A DNA stretch of 64,000 nt from Streptococcus macedonicus ACA-DC 198 (GCA_000283635.1 HE613569.1:87501-151500); one strand, 5' to 3'. Positions 55,077 through 63,815 are shown, numbered from the stretch's first letter. Made by a program: numbers and translations. Notes: generated by a model not told the origin, from the letters alone.

Positions 55077-55690
55077 ATGAAAAAGATATTATTTATAATA
55101 GTTTTTTCTTTTAATGTATTGTTTTTATTATTCGGAACTAATTCGGCTTTTGCTTTGGAGAGTGATGTTTCTTATACTTTAACGCAGGAGCAAATAAATA
55201 CAGAGTTTGAAGGGTTAAGTGATAATCAGACTGTAGTGGCATTGCCTGACGGTGGGATTATTTTTAGTGTTAATCAAGATATGTCTTTTCTAATGAAGAG
55301 GTTACACAAAATCAGGGTTATGTAGCTAAAGTGGGTCAGCTAAAAGATGAGTATCAAACTAAAGAATTTGTCACTTCTGTTAGTATGATTCCAGAAGTTC
55401 CGTTGACTAGGGCGGCTGCACCATCTGCTACGGCTAAAGTTTTGCGAAGTGGATAAGTCTATCGTTCGGCGGCTTTTAGTGGTACTGGATGGCGGTTTTC
55501 CGGTCTAGGATTTAAACCGGCAGATGGCACAGGTGCTTATTTAGCATGGCAGACATTTAATGATTATGGATGCGTTGGGGATTATAATGAGGCAACTAGA
55601 ACATTAGGAGGAACTCCTACGGGTACCCTTTTATATATAGGCACGAGAATATATGTGTTGAGTCGTTATGTCTATCCGTTGTACTATTAA
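55077..55690 (+). pseudogene. Broken gene for a secreted protein
   Basis: The first frame gives a clear signal peptide (ILFIIVFSFNVLFLLFGTNSAFA) and stops at 55325. A frameshift at about 55274-55290 moves the reading into a second frame (SNEEVTQNQGYVAKVGQL), which has an in-frame TAA at 55454-55456. It then continues (VYRSAAFSGTGWRFSGLGFK) to a stop at 55688-55690. The intact protein would have about 200 residues. The family is unknown; the C-terminal Gly/Tyr/Trp-rich part is bacteriocin-like in composition only. Confidence 0.75.
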
Positions 55691-56164
55691 TCCAGTAGTT
55701 GGAACGTACTATATAGTTGATAATATTTGAGGAAAAAGATGTTAAAAAAGTATTGCCTATATTAGGATTTATTATACTAGTTGTCAGTGTATCTGATATT
55801 TAGCAAACTAAAAATTGGATATTGTCAAAAATAGGTTACTTTTTAGAGCTTTATGCATATCGTAACAACAAAATAAGAGTAATTCAGTACCTCTGCAGTA
55901 AGCATGCTTCTTTGGTACTGAATTGCTCTTATTAAGACGTTTGTAAGGACATTGTAACACAATTTAATGGATTTGTTTGTGAAAATTATAAATTTTTATT
56001 TAGGTGCTATGAATCCGTATAAGGTTATATCAGAATAGTCCATATGATAGTAAAGAATAATCTATTTGAATGGAAAGCTATTGACAATAACTAAAAATAC
56101 AATTTTTATGAGCCATATTGCGTGTTTTGTAAATATTTTGAGCTATAGTGTAGTGGCTGTATTT
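55691..56164. other. Non-coding stretch with a possible tiny membrane frame
   Basis: A 28-codon frame from TTG 55717 to about 55803 encodes a hydrophobic end (VLPILGFIILVVSVSDI) but has no good ribosome-binding site, and an ATG in another frame (about 55739) stops early, so it is probably decayed. Otherwise only the hairpin at 55872-55933 is seen. Confidence 0.4.
55872..55933 (-). terminator. 20-bp inverted repeat, probable terminator of the MFS gene
   Basis: AATAAGAGTAATTCAGTACC (55872-55891) pairs with 55914-55933 with one G-U; on the minus strand a T-rich stretch (TTATTTTGTTG) follows. Confidence 0.65.
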
Positions 56165-57373
56165 TTAGTGTTTTTGAGTTTTATGGTGGTTCGTGAGCTT
56201 AATAATTAGCATCAAAGCTATAAGATAGAGTAAGATGAAGCAAATCAAAGTAGCGGTGTATGTATGGGTTATTGCATATGACGTTGCTAATAACATTGGT
56301 CCGAAAAGAGCAGCCATTGCCCAAGCTGTTAAAATATAACCGTGTAAAATGGCTAATTCCTTTGCGCCATAAATATCGCTGAGATAGGGTGGAATTAGAG
56401 AGAACCCTGCCCCATAACAGGACATTAAAATAGCCATTGAAATAACAAATAATATTGGAGAATGGGAAAGCATGATCATTATTGTCATAAGAATATTAAC
56501 AATGAATAAAATTAAAAAGGTTAAAGGACGACCTATAAAGTCTGAAAGACTTGCCCATAACAGTCTTCCAAAACCATTAAAAACTCCCATAATTCCTACA
56601 ATAATTGCTGCCTCACTAGCAGATATTCCAGCTAAATCTTGAGCCATTGGAGCAACAACTGAAATAAGTCCCAGTCCACAAGAAATATTGATGAAAAAAA
56701 TTATCCATAACATATAGAAATCCCATGTTTTTAAAGCTTTTTTAGCAGAGACACTTTGGGTGATATCCGTTGGTAAATTATCTTTAGATAAAACGTAAAA
56801 ATCTTTGCTTGTAGGGAGTTTGATAAACTGTGAAACAAGAATCATTACAACGAAATATATTATTCCTAGTATATAAAATGTATTAATAATTCCAGAATGT
56901 ATTATTAACCACTGTGCCATAGGACTAGTTAAAAGAGCTGCGAAACCAAATCCCATAATAGCTAATCCAGTAGCTAAACCACGTTTATCTGGGAACCATT
57001 TAATAATAGTGGATACAGGTGTAATATACCCAGCACCTAATCCGATTCCACCAATAATTCCATACCCTAGATAGAGCAGAACAATACTATTCTTTGCAAT
57101 AGCCAAACCAGTCAATATGTTGCCTAAGGCATAAAGAAAGGCAGATATACTTCCAGTTAATCTAGGACCAAATTTTTCTACGAGTTGTCCCATAAAAGCA
57201 GCGGACATTCCTAAACAAAAAATAGCAAGCGAGAAGGCAAAAGCAATGGCCGATTGATCCCATCCTGTTTCTGCGATAATTGGATTTCTGTAGACGCTCC
57301 AAGCATAGGTTGAGCCTAGCATTAAATGTAAGATAACACCACATGTTGCGATGAAGTAACGATTAGTTTTCAT
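56165..57373 (-). CDS. MFS transporter, OFA (oxalate/formate, lactate) family
   Basis: This 402-residue transporter with 12 membrane segments starts MKTNRYFIATCGVILHLMLGSTYAWSVY, the characteristic OFA family opening, followed by GLGAGYITPVSTIIKWFPDKRGLATGLAI. The family includes oxalate:formate and L-lactate carriers; the substrate here is unknown. AAGGAG precedes ATG 57373; the longer frame to 57412 lacks one. It is intact cargo of the decayed element. Confidence 0.88.
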   Translation of the reverse strand: MKTNRYFIATCGVILHLMLGSTYAWSVYRNPIIAETGWDQSAIAFAFSLAIFCLGMSAAFMGQLVEKFGPRLTGSISAFLYALGNILTGLAIAKNSIVLLYLGYGIIGGIGLGAGYITPVSTIIKWFPDKRGLATGLAIMGFGFAALLTSPMAQWLIIHSGIINTFYILGIIYFVVMILVSQFIKLPTSKDFYVLSKDNLPTDITQSVSAKKALKTWDFYMLWIIFFINISCGLGLISVVAPMAQDLAGISASEAAIIVGIMGVFNGFGRLLWASLSDFIGRPLTFLILFIVNILMTIMIMLSHSPILFVISMAILMSCYGAGFSLIPPYLSDIYGAKELAILHGYILTAWAMAALFGPMLLATSYAITHTYTATLICFILLYLIALMLIIKLTNHHKTQKH

Positions 57374-57580
57374 TTTTTCTCCTTTTACGAATATTATTTT
57401 ATATATAGTCATATTCGTTAGGATTTTATAGTAACTTTTTTATAAAAATAAGTAAAATAATAAGATTTTAAATAAGTGAGTTTATATTCTTAGTAATTAA
57501 CATAAAAGTATTTTATTAAAGAAAGTCATCGTGTGGATAGTTGGAAGTAAGGTTTAGAAAAGGTGAAGCTATCATATTTT
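57374..57580. other. Gap upstream of the MFS gene
   Basis: AT-rich, no gene. A TACGAATA at 57386-57393 is on the wrong strand to be a promoter for the MFS gene. Confidence 0.4.
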
Positions 57581-57984
57581 CTATAAAGTTGGAATGAAAA
57601 GGCAACACTTTTCTGAACAATTTTTATAAAGTGCTTTTTTAGCGATAATTCGTTTGGTCATGGGAGTTTGGTAGTTAAGACTACCATGAATGCGATGATA
57701 GTTCCACCAATGGACATAATCTTTCGTTTTGAGAGCTAATTCTTCTAATGACTGAAAGGTTTCTTGGTTGATAAACTCCAGTTTGAAGGAACGATAGGTA
57801 CTTTCAGCGACGGCATTATCATAGGGACAACCGGCTTGACTGAGGGAACGAGTGATTCCAAAAGCTTCAAGCATCTCATCAATCAGCTGATTGTCAAACT
57901 CCTTGCCACGATCAGAATGGAACAACTTGACCTTGGTTAGTGCATAAGGGATGCTTTGAATGGCTTGTTTAACGACTGTTGTAA
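57581..57984 (-). pseudogene. Truncated IS3-family transposase
   Basis: The C-terminal half of an OrfB integrase is readable from about 57984 leftwards: VKLFHSDRGKEFDNQ (second DDE Asp), GCPYDNAVAESTYRSFKLEF (catalytic Glu) and WWNYHRIHGSLNY. The N-terminal part is missing, cut at the junction with the integrase fragment. It is non-functional. Confidence 0.87.
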
Positions 57985-58271
57985 GTGATAAAGATTTGGT
58001 TTTTATAGATGGTCTTGGAGATTTTTTTGTTTTGAATACATTTAATTCCTATATCCAACGTTATTTTAATAATCAGGAGATTGAAAAGTTGGATAGTTTT
58101 AAACTAACTAGTCATGTTTTTAGACATTCTCACGTTAGCTTGTTGGCGGAGCTAAGCTTTCATATTCGAGAAATTATGGAACGAGTTGGGCATAGTGATG
58201 AAAAAACGACGATTCAAATTTATACTCACGTGACAGAAAAAATGAAACAAAATAGTTTTGAGAAGTTATAA
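57984..58271 (+). pseudogene. int: Tyrosine integrase, C-terminal fragment
   Basis: The last 90 or so residues of a phage/ICE-type tyrosine recombinase: LTSHVFRHSHVSLL (His-x-x-Arg of the active site), ERVGHSDEKTTIQIYTHV (His and the catalytic Tyr). The N-terminal arm- and core-binding domains are missing, displaced by the IS3 fragment. It lies about 160 nt from the right att-like repeat, as expected for an integrase at the element end. Confidence 0.9.
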
Positions 58272-58287
58272 TCTGTTGCAATATAAG

Positions 58288-58306
58288 TAACCAAAAACTA
58301 ACCAAA
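58288..58306 (+). repeat. Right arm-like repeat of the element
   Basis: GTAACCAAAAACTAACCAA matches 54696-54714 at 17 of 19 positions, in the same orientation; a likely integrase arm-binding site. Confidence 0.6.
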
Positions 58307-58408
58307 AGATGAATAAATAAGTAGAAGTAAGTGGTAGGTAGTTGTTGAATGAAAAGAAATGAAAACTGTAAAATAGTAGTAAATAATAGTATTGGACAAT
58401 AAGTATTT

Positions 58409-58444
58409 TTGAAAAAGCATATTAGATGTTATAATGTAGCTATG
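58409..58444 (+). promoter_or_regulatory. Present pbp2a promoter, overlapping the att repeat
   Basis: Extended -10 TGTTATAAT (58427-58435) with TTGAAA (58409-58414, 15-bp spacer) supplied by the element. The ATG at 58442 is only 7 nt after the -10, so the mRNA may be leaderless. Confidence 0.6.
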
Positions 58445-60766
58445 GCAAAATTAAAAATGATTAAAGAAAAAATTCTTTCTTTGTTTAATAACATCAAGGA
58501 GAGAATACCTTCTCACAATCACAGTAAGCGTAACTCATCTGAGGAGGAGTTATCAGGCGTTACTGTTAATGAATTTGAAACAGAAAAAACAGAAGAAAAA
58601 GAAGCAACACCAATGTATCAGCGAAGCAAAGGACACCACGAAAAGGTGAAAAAATTACCTGCTTGGGTGCAAAAAATCTCTCGCTTTATGCCCTCCACCA
58701 AAAATCCAATCCGACGTTTCTGGCGTCGCTACCGTATTGGAAAAATTCTGCTTATTTTAACAGGAATTAGTGTTTTAGCGATTGGTTCTTACCTTTACTT
58801 TGTCGCCAAATCAACGAATGTTTCGGATTTGCAAGATGCTTTGAAAGCAACAACTGTTATCTATGACCAAAATGGTGACCAAGTCGGTTCGCTTTCAGGT
58901 CAAAAAGGAACGTATGTTGAATTAGATGCTATCAGTGATAACATGAAAAATGCGGTTATTGCAACCGAGGACCGAACTTTCTATGAAAATAGCGGGATTA
59001 ATTATTCACGTTTTTTCTTGGCTCTGTTCACCCTTGGGCACTTTGGTGGTGGTTCGACAATCACCCAGCAATTAGCTAAAAATGCTTATCTGAGTCAAGA
59101 ACAGACAATCACCCGAAAAGCTAAGGAATTCTTCCTCGCGCTCGAGTTAACCAAAAAATACACCAAAGATGAAATCTTGACCATGTATCTGAACAATGCT
59201 TATTTTGGAAATTCGGTCTGGGGGATTGAGGACGCAAGTCAAAAATATTTTGGCACCAGCGCAGCAAATTTAACCATTGAACAATCAGCGATTCTTGCTG
59301 GGATGTTGAAAGGTCCTGAAATTTACAATCCTTATTATTCTATTGAAAATGCGACAAATCGTCGTAATACGGTCCTAAGTGTTATGGTTGATGCTGGTAA
59401 AATCACGCAGGAAGAGGCTGATGAAGCTGAGCAAGTTGATATTTCCAGCGAGCTTAACGATACCTACACAGGAACTTCTGACGATTACCAATACGCTTCT
59501 TATTTTGATGCGGTTATTCAGGAAGCTGAAGAAACATATGGCTTATCAGAAGATGATATTGTCAATAATGGCTATAAAATCTACACAGAGCTTGACCAAA
59601 ATTATCAAGCCAATATGCAGGCTGTTTTTGATAATACGTATTACTTCCCAACATCAGATTATGACGGTGAAAGTGCCCAAGGCGCAAGTGTTGCTATGGA
59701 CCCATCAACGGGGGCTGTTCGTGGTCTGGTAGGGCGTGTTAGCTCAACCTCTGCAACCTTCCGAAGTTTCAACTATGCGACACAAGCATCACGTAGCCCT
59801 GGTTCAACCATCAAACCTCTGGTGGTTTATTCACCAGCGGTTGCCTCAGGTTATTCAATTACAACTGAATTGCCAAATACGGTTCAAGACTACAATGGCT
59901 ATGCGCCAACAAACTATGGTGGCATTGAGACAGATGATTTGCCAATGTATCAAGCCTTGGCTAATTCTTATAATATTCCTGCTGTTTATCTCTTAAATGA
60001 AATTGGTATCAGTAAGGGAATTAGCTATGGTAAGAAATTTGGTATCAACATGGACAATGTCAGCGAGGAATTGGGTATTGCGCTCGGTGGTGGTGTCACA
60101 ACGAATCCACTTGAAATGGCGCAAGCCTATTCAACCTTTGCTAATGATGGTGTGATGCCAAAAGCTCATTTGATTACCAAAATCGAAAATGCTAGCGGTG
60201 ATGTGATTGCAGAATTTAAACAATCCAATAAACGTGTCATTAGCCAATTCGTCGCAGATAAGATGACAAGCATGATGCTCGGAACATTCTCAAACGGCTC
60301 TGCTATTAACGCTAATGCTTATGGATACACGATGGCAGGTAAGACAGGTACTGTGGAAGCAAGCTTCAATGAAGACTTGACAAGTGACCAATGGGTAATT
60401 GGCTATACGCCTGATGTTGTTATCGCTCAATGGATTGGTTATGATTTGACTGATGAAAATCACTACCTAACCGACGCAAGTTCGGGAACGGCATCGACTA
60501 TTTTTAGTGCGGTAGCAAGTAGCATTTTACCATATACGGCAGGAACAGAGTTTACCGTCGAAAATGCTTATAGCCAGAATGGATACGATTTAGTTTATAG
60601 CACCGATGATTCAACAGATACAAGCAGTAGCAGTTCGTCATCAAGCTCTAACAGTATCCTTGATAAAGTGCAAGAATCCGCACAAAACGCTGGCGATACG
60701 ATTGGACGAGCGGTTAAAGACACTTGGGATAGCTTCTCAAGTTGGTTTAACAGCCAGAAGAACTAA
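58442..60766 (+). CDS. pbp2a: Class A penicillin-binding protein PBP2a
   Basis: This 774-residue bifunctional wall synthase has a cytoplasmic head of about 100 residues, a membrane helix (ILLILTGISVLAIGSYLYFV), a GT51 domain (ATEDRTFYENSGINY; GGGSTITQQLAKNAYLSQ) and a transpeptidase domain with STIK (SxxK) near residue 456, SYN near 509 and KTGT near 632. It ends with Ser-rich and amphipathic segments. The start is unusual: no ribosome-binding site and an adjacent -10; ATG 58457 is an alternative. Confidence 0.93.
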   Translation: MAKLKMIKEKILSLFNNIKERIPSHNHSKRNSSEEELSGVTVNEFETEKTEEKEATPMYQRSKGHHEKVKKLPAWVQKISRFMPSTKNPIRRFWRRYRIGKILLILTGISVLAIGSYLYFVAKSTNVSDLQDALKATTVIYDQNGDQVGSLSGQKGTYVELDAISDNMKNAVIATEDRTFYENSGINYSRFFLALFTLGHFGGGSTITQQLAKNAYLSQEQTITRKAKEFFLALELTKKYTKDEILTMYLNNAYFGNSVWGIEDASQKYFGTSAANLTIEQSAILAGMLKGPEIYNPYYSIENATNRRNTVLSVMVDAGKITQEEADEAEQVDISSELNDTYTGTSDDYQYASYFDAVIQEAEETYGLSEDDIVNNGYKIYTELDQNYQANMQAVFDNTYYFPTSDYDGESAQGASVAMDPSTGAVRGLVGRVSSTSATFRSFNYATQASRSPGSTIKPLVVYSPAVASGYSITTELPNTVQDYNGYAPTNYGGIETDDLPMYQALANSYNIPAVYLLNEIGISKGISYGKKFGINMDNVSEELGIALGGGVTTNPLEMAQAYSTFANDGVMPKAHLITKIENASGDVIAEFKQSNKRVISQFVADKMTSMMLGTFSNGSAINANAYGYTMAGKTGTVEASFNEDLTSDQWVIGYTPDVVIAQWIGYDLTDENHYLTDASSGTASTIFSAVASSILPYTAGTEFTVENAYSQNGYDLVYSTDDSTDTSSSSSSSSSNSILDKVQESAQNAGDTIGRAVKDTWDSFSSWFNSQKN

Positions 60767-60771
60767 CGAAC

Positions 60772-60800
60772 TTGCCAATTTATCAAAAACATGATAAAAT
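60772..60800 (+). promoter_or_regulatory. rpmG-secE promoter
   Basis: TTGCCA (60772-60777), a 17-bp spacer, TAAAAT (60795-60800). Confidence 0.75.
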
Positions 60801-60817
60801 AAGGTCTCGGAGGCATT

Positions 60818-60970
60818 ATGGCACAGAAAAAAGCAAGTTTAGCTTGTACAGAATGTGGAAGCCGTAACTACTCTATTGGAGTTAGTAGTAATCCAAAGCC
60901 TGTACGACTAGAAGTTAATAAATTTTGTAAACATTGTAAAAAATACACGCTACATAAAGAAACACGTTAA
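60818..60970 (+). CDS. rpmG: Ribosomal protein L33
   Basis: This 50-residue large-subunit protein begins [19 protein letters not shown] and has two CxxC pairs (CTEC, CKHC), so it is the zinc-binding (C+) form of L33. GGAGG precedes ATG 60818. It is co-transcribed with secE, the standard rpmG-secE-nusG order. Confidence 0.96.
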   Translation: MAQKKASLACTECGSRNYSIGVSSNPKPVRLEVNKFCKHCKKYTLHKETR

Positions 60971-61041
60971 TCATTTTATGTAGTAACTGGCATTCTCAGC
61001 TTTAGAGTAATGAGCGGAGATGATAGAAAAAGGAGGCGCCC

Positions 61042-61218
61042 GTGGCATTCGTTAAGGGAGTTTTTACGATTTTAAAAGATACAACATGGCCAAATCGTAA
61101 ACAACGTTGGAAAGATTTTATTTCTGTACTTGAATATACAGCATTCTTTACCATTGTTATTTTCATTTTTGATAAATTGCTCTCACTCGGAGTGACAGAT
61201 TTATTGAATCGTTTTTAA
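61042..61218 (+). CDS. secE: Preprotein translocase subunit SecE
   Basis: This 58-residue subunit clamps SecY in the membrane. The conserved amphipathic part LKDTTWPNRKQRWKDF precedes a single membrane helix (YTAFFTIVIFIFDKLLSLGV). Translation starts at GTG 61042 after AAAGGAGG. It lies between rpmG and nusG. Confidence 0.95.
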   Translation: MAFVKGVFTILKDTTWPNRKQRWKDFISVLEYTAFFTIVIFIFDKLLSLGVTDLLNRF

Positions 61219-61278
61219 GATTAAGTTTGATTGGAGGTTTTGCAATAGCAAGCTTCTGATTGATGATTAAGTCAAAAG

Positions 61279-61308
61279 AAGTCTGAAAAGTCATTTCTCA
61301 GGCTTTTT
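61279..61308 (+). terminator. secE terminator
   Basis: AGTCTGA pairs with TCAGGCT (one G-U), followed by TTTT; it separates secE from the nusG promoter. Confidence 0.75.
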
Positions 61309-61330
61309 GTGCACATTTGGCAGCAACTCG

Positions 61331-61359
61331 TTGACAGCGCTTATTATTTTTCCTATAAT
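61331..61359 (+). promoter_or_regulatory. nusG promoter
   Basis: Consensus TTGACA (61331-61336), 17-bp spacer, TATAAT (61354-61359). Confidence 0.93.
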
Positions 61360-61378
61360 AAAATAAAGAAAAACACCC

Positions 61379-61401
61379 AAAGAGCCTTGCGGGGCTTTTT
61401 T
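61379..61401 (+). promoter_or_regulatory. Terminator-like hairpin in the nusG leader
   Basis: AAAGAGCC pairs with GGCTTTTT around TTGCGG, ending in T residues 16 nt before the nusG ATG and about 13 nt after the predicted transcription start. It could be a pause or attenuation site. Confidence 0.55.
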
Positions 61402-61416
61402 ATAATGGAGGAAATT

Positions 61417-61956
61417 ATGTTAGATTCATTTAATAAGGGTTGGTTCGTTTTACAAACTTACTCTGGTTACGAAAACAAAGTTAAAGAAACATTGTTGCAA
61501 CGTGCGCAAACTTACAATATGTTAGATAATATCTTGCGCGTTGAAATTCCAACACAAACAGTTAATGTTGAAAAAAATGGGAAAGTCAAAGAAGTTGAAG
61601 AAAATCGTTTCCCAGGTTATGTCTTAGTTGAAATGGTGATGACAGACGAAGCTTGGTTCGTTGTTCGTAACACACCAAACGTTACTGGATTCGTTGGGTC
61701 ACATGGTAACCGTTCAAAACCAACACCACTTTTGGAAGAAGAAATCCGTTCAATTCTTATCTCAATGGGACAAACTGTTGATGTCATTGACACAAATATC
61801 AAACCAGGTGATGTGGTTCAAATCATCGACGGCGCCTTTGCAGGACAAGAAGGACGTGTTGTTGAAATTGAAAGCAACAAAGTGAAATTGATGATTAACA
61901 TGTTCGGAACTGAAACACAAGCTGAATTGGAGCTTTACCAAATCGCTGAATTGTAA
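61417..61956 (+). CDS. nusG: Transcription termination/antitermination factor NusG
   Basis: This 179-residue factor binds RNA polymerase. The NGN domain starts MLDSFNKGWFVLQTYSGYENKVKE and includes FPGYVLVEM; the C-terminal KOW domain has KPGDVVQIIDGAFAGQEGRVVEI. ATG 61417 follows GGAGG; the longer frame to 61309 runs through the promoter and is not real. It has its own promoter. Confidence 0.97.
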   Translation: MLDSFNKGWFVLQTYSGYENKVKETLLQRAQTYNMLDNILRVEIPTQTVNVEKNGKVKEVEENRFPGYVLVEMVMTDEAWFVVRNTPNVTGFVGSHGNRSKPTPLLEEEIRSILISMGQTVDVIDTNIKPGDVVQIIDGAFAGQEGRVVEIESNKVKLMINMFGTETQAELELYQIAEL

Positions 61957-62045
61957 TGATTTTTCACAAGCCTAACGTGTATATTGGCTTACATTCTAAA
62001 ACGCTGAACTCTTAGACGGAATTCAGCGTTTTTTCTATTTGAATG

Positions 62046-62759
62046 CTATTTTGATTCGGTATCTTCTTTTTCGATTTCTTCGAGGTAGCCTGCAGTCATG
62101 ATGCTGACAGGGATTGCAATGATAGCAACGCCGAGGATAGAAGAAATCATTGTGATTAATTTTCCAATTTCAGAAATAGCATAAATATCACCATAACCTA
62201 CCGTTGTCAAAGAAATGGTTGACCAATAAAGCGCATTAAAAAAGTTTTTAAAGGTATCTGGTTCAACATTGAAAATGACCAGTGCCGAGATAAAAATGTA
62301 GGTAATAACCAAGGCACCAGCCATAAATAGTGATTCCTTTTGTCTTTTGAGAACATTTATCAGCAGATTAAGGCTTTTAGAATAACGAAAAAGTTTAAAT
62401 ACGCGAATGGTGCGAACCATGCGAATGATTTTCAACAGTTTAAAGGTATTATTCCAAAAAAAGACAGAGGATAAAATGGCAATTAAGTCAGTAATAGCAA
62501 GGAAAGTGAAAGGGTATTTGACAAAGGATAATTTTCCTTGATTTAGCTTATAATCGGCGGTTATAAAACGCAAAAAGTAGTCGATAATAAAAATAATCGT
62601 TGTGATAGCCTCAAGCGTGAGATAAAATGACGTCGTTGTCTTACTTGTTAGTGGCAATAAGCTAACCACGATAGTACAAACCATAAAAACATCGTAAATT
62701 TTTTCAATGGTTGTTAGGTTATTAGAAGGTTCAATAATGTTAAAAAGCTGTTTTCTCAT
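62046..62759 (-). CDS. Voltage-gated-type potassium channel
   Basis: This 237-residue membrane protein has six helices: a voltage-sensor-like S1-S4 part with a basic S4 (LLKIIRMVRTIRVFKLFRYSK) and a pore with the K+ selectivity filter TTVGYGD near residue 187. AAGGAG precedes ATG 62759; the longer frame to 62918 runs through the divergent promoter. It is probably a Kv-like tetrameric channel in the cytoplasmic membrane. Confidence 0.9.
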   Translation of the reverse strand: MRKQLFNIIEPSNNLTTIEKIYDVFMVCTIVVSLLPLTSKTTTSFYLTLEAITTIIFIIDYFLRFITADYKLNQGKLSFVKYPFTFLAITDLIAILSSVFFWNNTFKLLKIIRMVRTIRVFKLFRYSKSLNLLINVLKRQKESLFMAGALVITYIFISALVIFNVEPDTFKNFFNALYWSTISLTTVGYGDIYAISEIGKLITMISSILGVAIIAIPVSIMTAGYLEEIEKEDTESK

Positions 62760-62786
62760 GAATGTCTCCTTGATGTTGTTAGGACT

Positions 62787-62835
62787 ATTATAACATACCA
62801 AAAAACACTCTAAATAGCATGTTTTTTGGTATAAT
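62787..62835. promoter_or_regulatory. Symmetric divergent promoters of the channel and patatin genes
   Basis: The minus -10 TATAAT is at 62792-62787 and the plus extended -10 TGGTATAAT ends at 62835. Between them TACCAAAAAACA (62796-62807) and TGTTTTTTGGTA (62820-62831) form a perfect 12-bp inverted repeat, a possible shared operator. Confidence 0.7.
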
Positions 62836-62868
62836 AAGTAACAAAACGAGAAAGAACGGAGAATGAGG

Positions 62869-63714
62869 ATGTCTGTTGGTTTAGTATTAGAAGGTGGCGG
62901 CATGCGCGGCTTGTACACCGCTGGTGTCTTGGATACTTTTTTAGATGCGGGAATTAAGGTGGACGGTGTTGTCTCGGTGTCTGCTGGCGCTCTTTTTGGG
63001 GTGAATTTTTTATCAAAACAAAAAGGAAGAGCCCTCCGTTATAATAAAAAATATGCCTCAAATCCAGGATACATGGGACTTCGTTCATGGTTAAAAACGG
63101 GAAATGTGGTCAATAAAGAATTTGCCTATTACAAAGTTCCGATAGAATTGGATGTTTTTGACGAGAAAGCTTTTGAAAAATCAGGTGTGCCTTTCTATGC
63201 AACGGTAACGAATTTAGCAACAGGAAAAGCTGAGTATCATAAGGTTGACAATGTTTTTGAACAAATGGAGTTGCTTCGTGCGAGTTCCGCACTGCCTTTG
63301 GCGTCAAAAATTGTTGAGTGGCAAGGCAATAAATACCTTGATGGTGGTCTGTCAGACAGTATTCCAGTTGATTTTGCCAAAAGCCTTGTTTTTGATAAAT
63401 TGATTGTTGTTTTAACACGTCCAATTGATTACCGTAAAAAGCCAAGTAATGGTCATGTCTATAAACTTTTTTACAGAAAATATCCTAAGTTTGTAGAAGT
63501 CGCTTCAAAACGTTATCAACACTATAACGACACCATTGAATACATTAGCAATTTGGAAAATAAAGGCGAAGTTTTTGCCATTCGCCCAAGCCAAAATCTA
63601 GAAATCGGACGACTTGAAACCAACCCCGACAAATACGAAGAAATTTACCAAATCGGTGTCAAAGATACCAAAGCAATCATGGAACAATTGAAAGATTATT
63701 TAGCAAATGACTAA
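62869..63714 (+). CDS. Patatin-like phospholipase family protein
   Basis: This 281-residue protein has the patatin oxyanion motif GGGMRG (residues 9-14), the nucleophile region SVSAGALFG near 38 (the first Gly of GxSxG is Ser here) and the dyad Asp in LDGGLSDSIPV near 160. It resembles E. coli YjjU. It may hydrolyse membrane lipids. ATG 62869 has GGAG 7 nt upstream and is preferred over ATG 62863. Confidence 0.87.
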   Translation: MSVGLVLEGGGMRGLYTAGVLDTFLDAGIKVDGVVSVSAGALFGVNFLSKQKGRALRYNKKYASNPGYMGLRSWLKTGNVVNKEFAYYKVPIELDVFDEKAFEKSGVPFYATVTNLATGKAEYHKVDNVFEQMELLRASSALPLASKIVEWQGNKYLDGGLSDSIPVDFAKSLVFDKLIVVLTRPIDYRKKPSNGHVYKLFYRKYPKFVEVASKRYQHYNDTIEYISNLENKGEVFAIRPSQNLEIGRLETNPDKYEEIYQIGVKDTKAIMEQLKDYLAND

Positions 63715-63765
63715 ATGAGCATTTGATTTGACTAAAAATTCTTCTTATCAACTGAGAACAGACAT

Positions 63766-63796
63766 GAAATCTCTTGTGATTTCGCCTTTTTTCTTT
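63766..63796 (+). terminator. Terminator after the patatin-like gene
   Basis: GAAATC-tcttgt-GATTTC then GCCTTTTTT. Confidence 0.7.
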
Positions 63797-63809
63797 ATTC
63801 TTTTCGTGG

Positions 63810-63815
63810 TATAAT
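63810..63815 (+). promoter_or_regulatory. leuS promoter -10
   Basis: Extended -10 TGGTATAAT (TATAAT at 63810-63815), 31 nt before the leuS ATG; the leader is too short for a T-box. Confidence 0.75.

Larger units (their letters stand above)
54612..58444. mobile_element. Decayed integrative element inserted at the pbp2a promoter
   Basis: The 15-bp direct repeat TATAATGTAGCTATG flanks the region (54612-54626 and 58430-58444), as att sites would. Just inside each end is an arm-like repeat, TAACCAAAAA(T/C)TAACCAA (54697-54714; 58289-58306). Cargo: a broken secreted-protein gene, an MFS transporter, an IS3 fragment and the C-terminal part of a tyrosine integrase next to the right end. It cannot excise by itself. 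Confidence 0.75.

Noticed and set aside
57386..57393. Perfect cin-box TACGAATA
   Set aside because: It lies on the plus strand upstream of a minus-strand gene, with no plus-strand gene nearby to drive.
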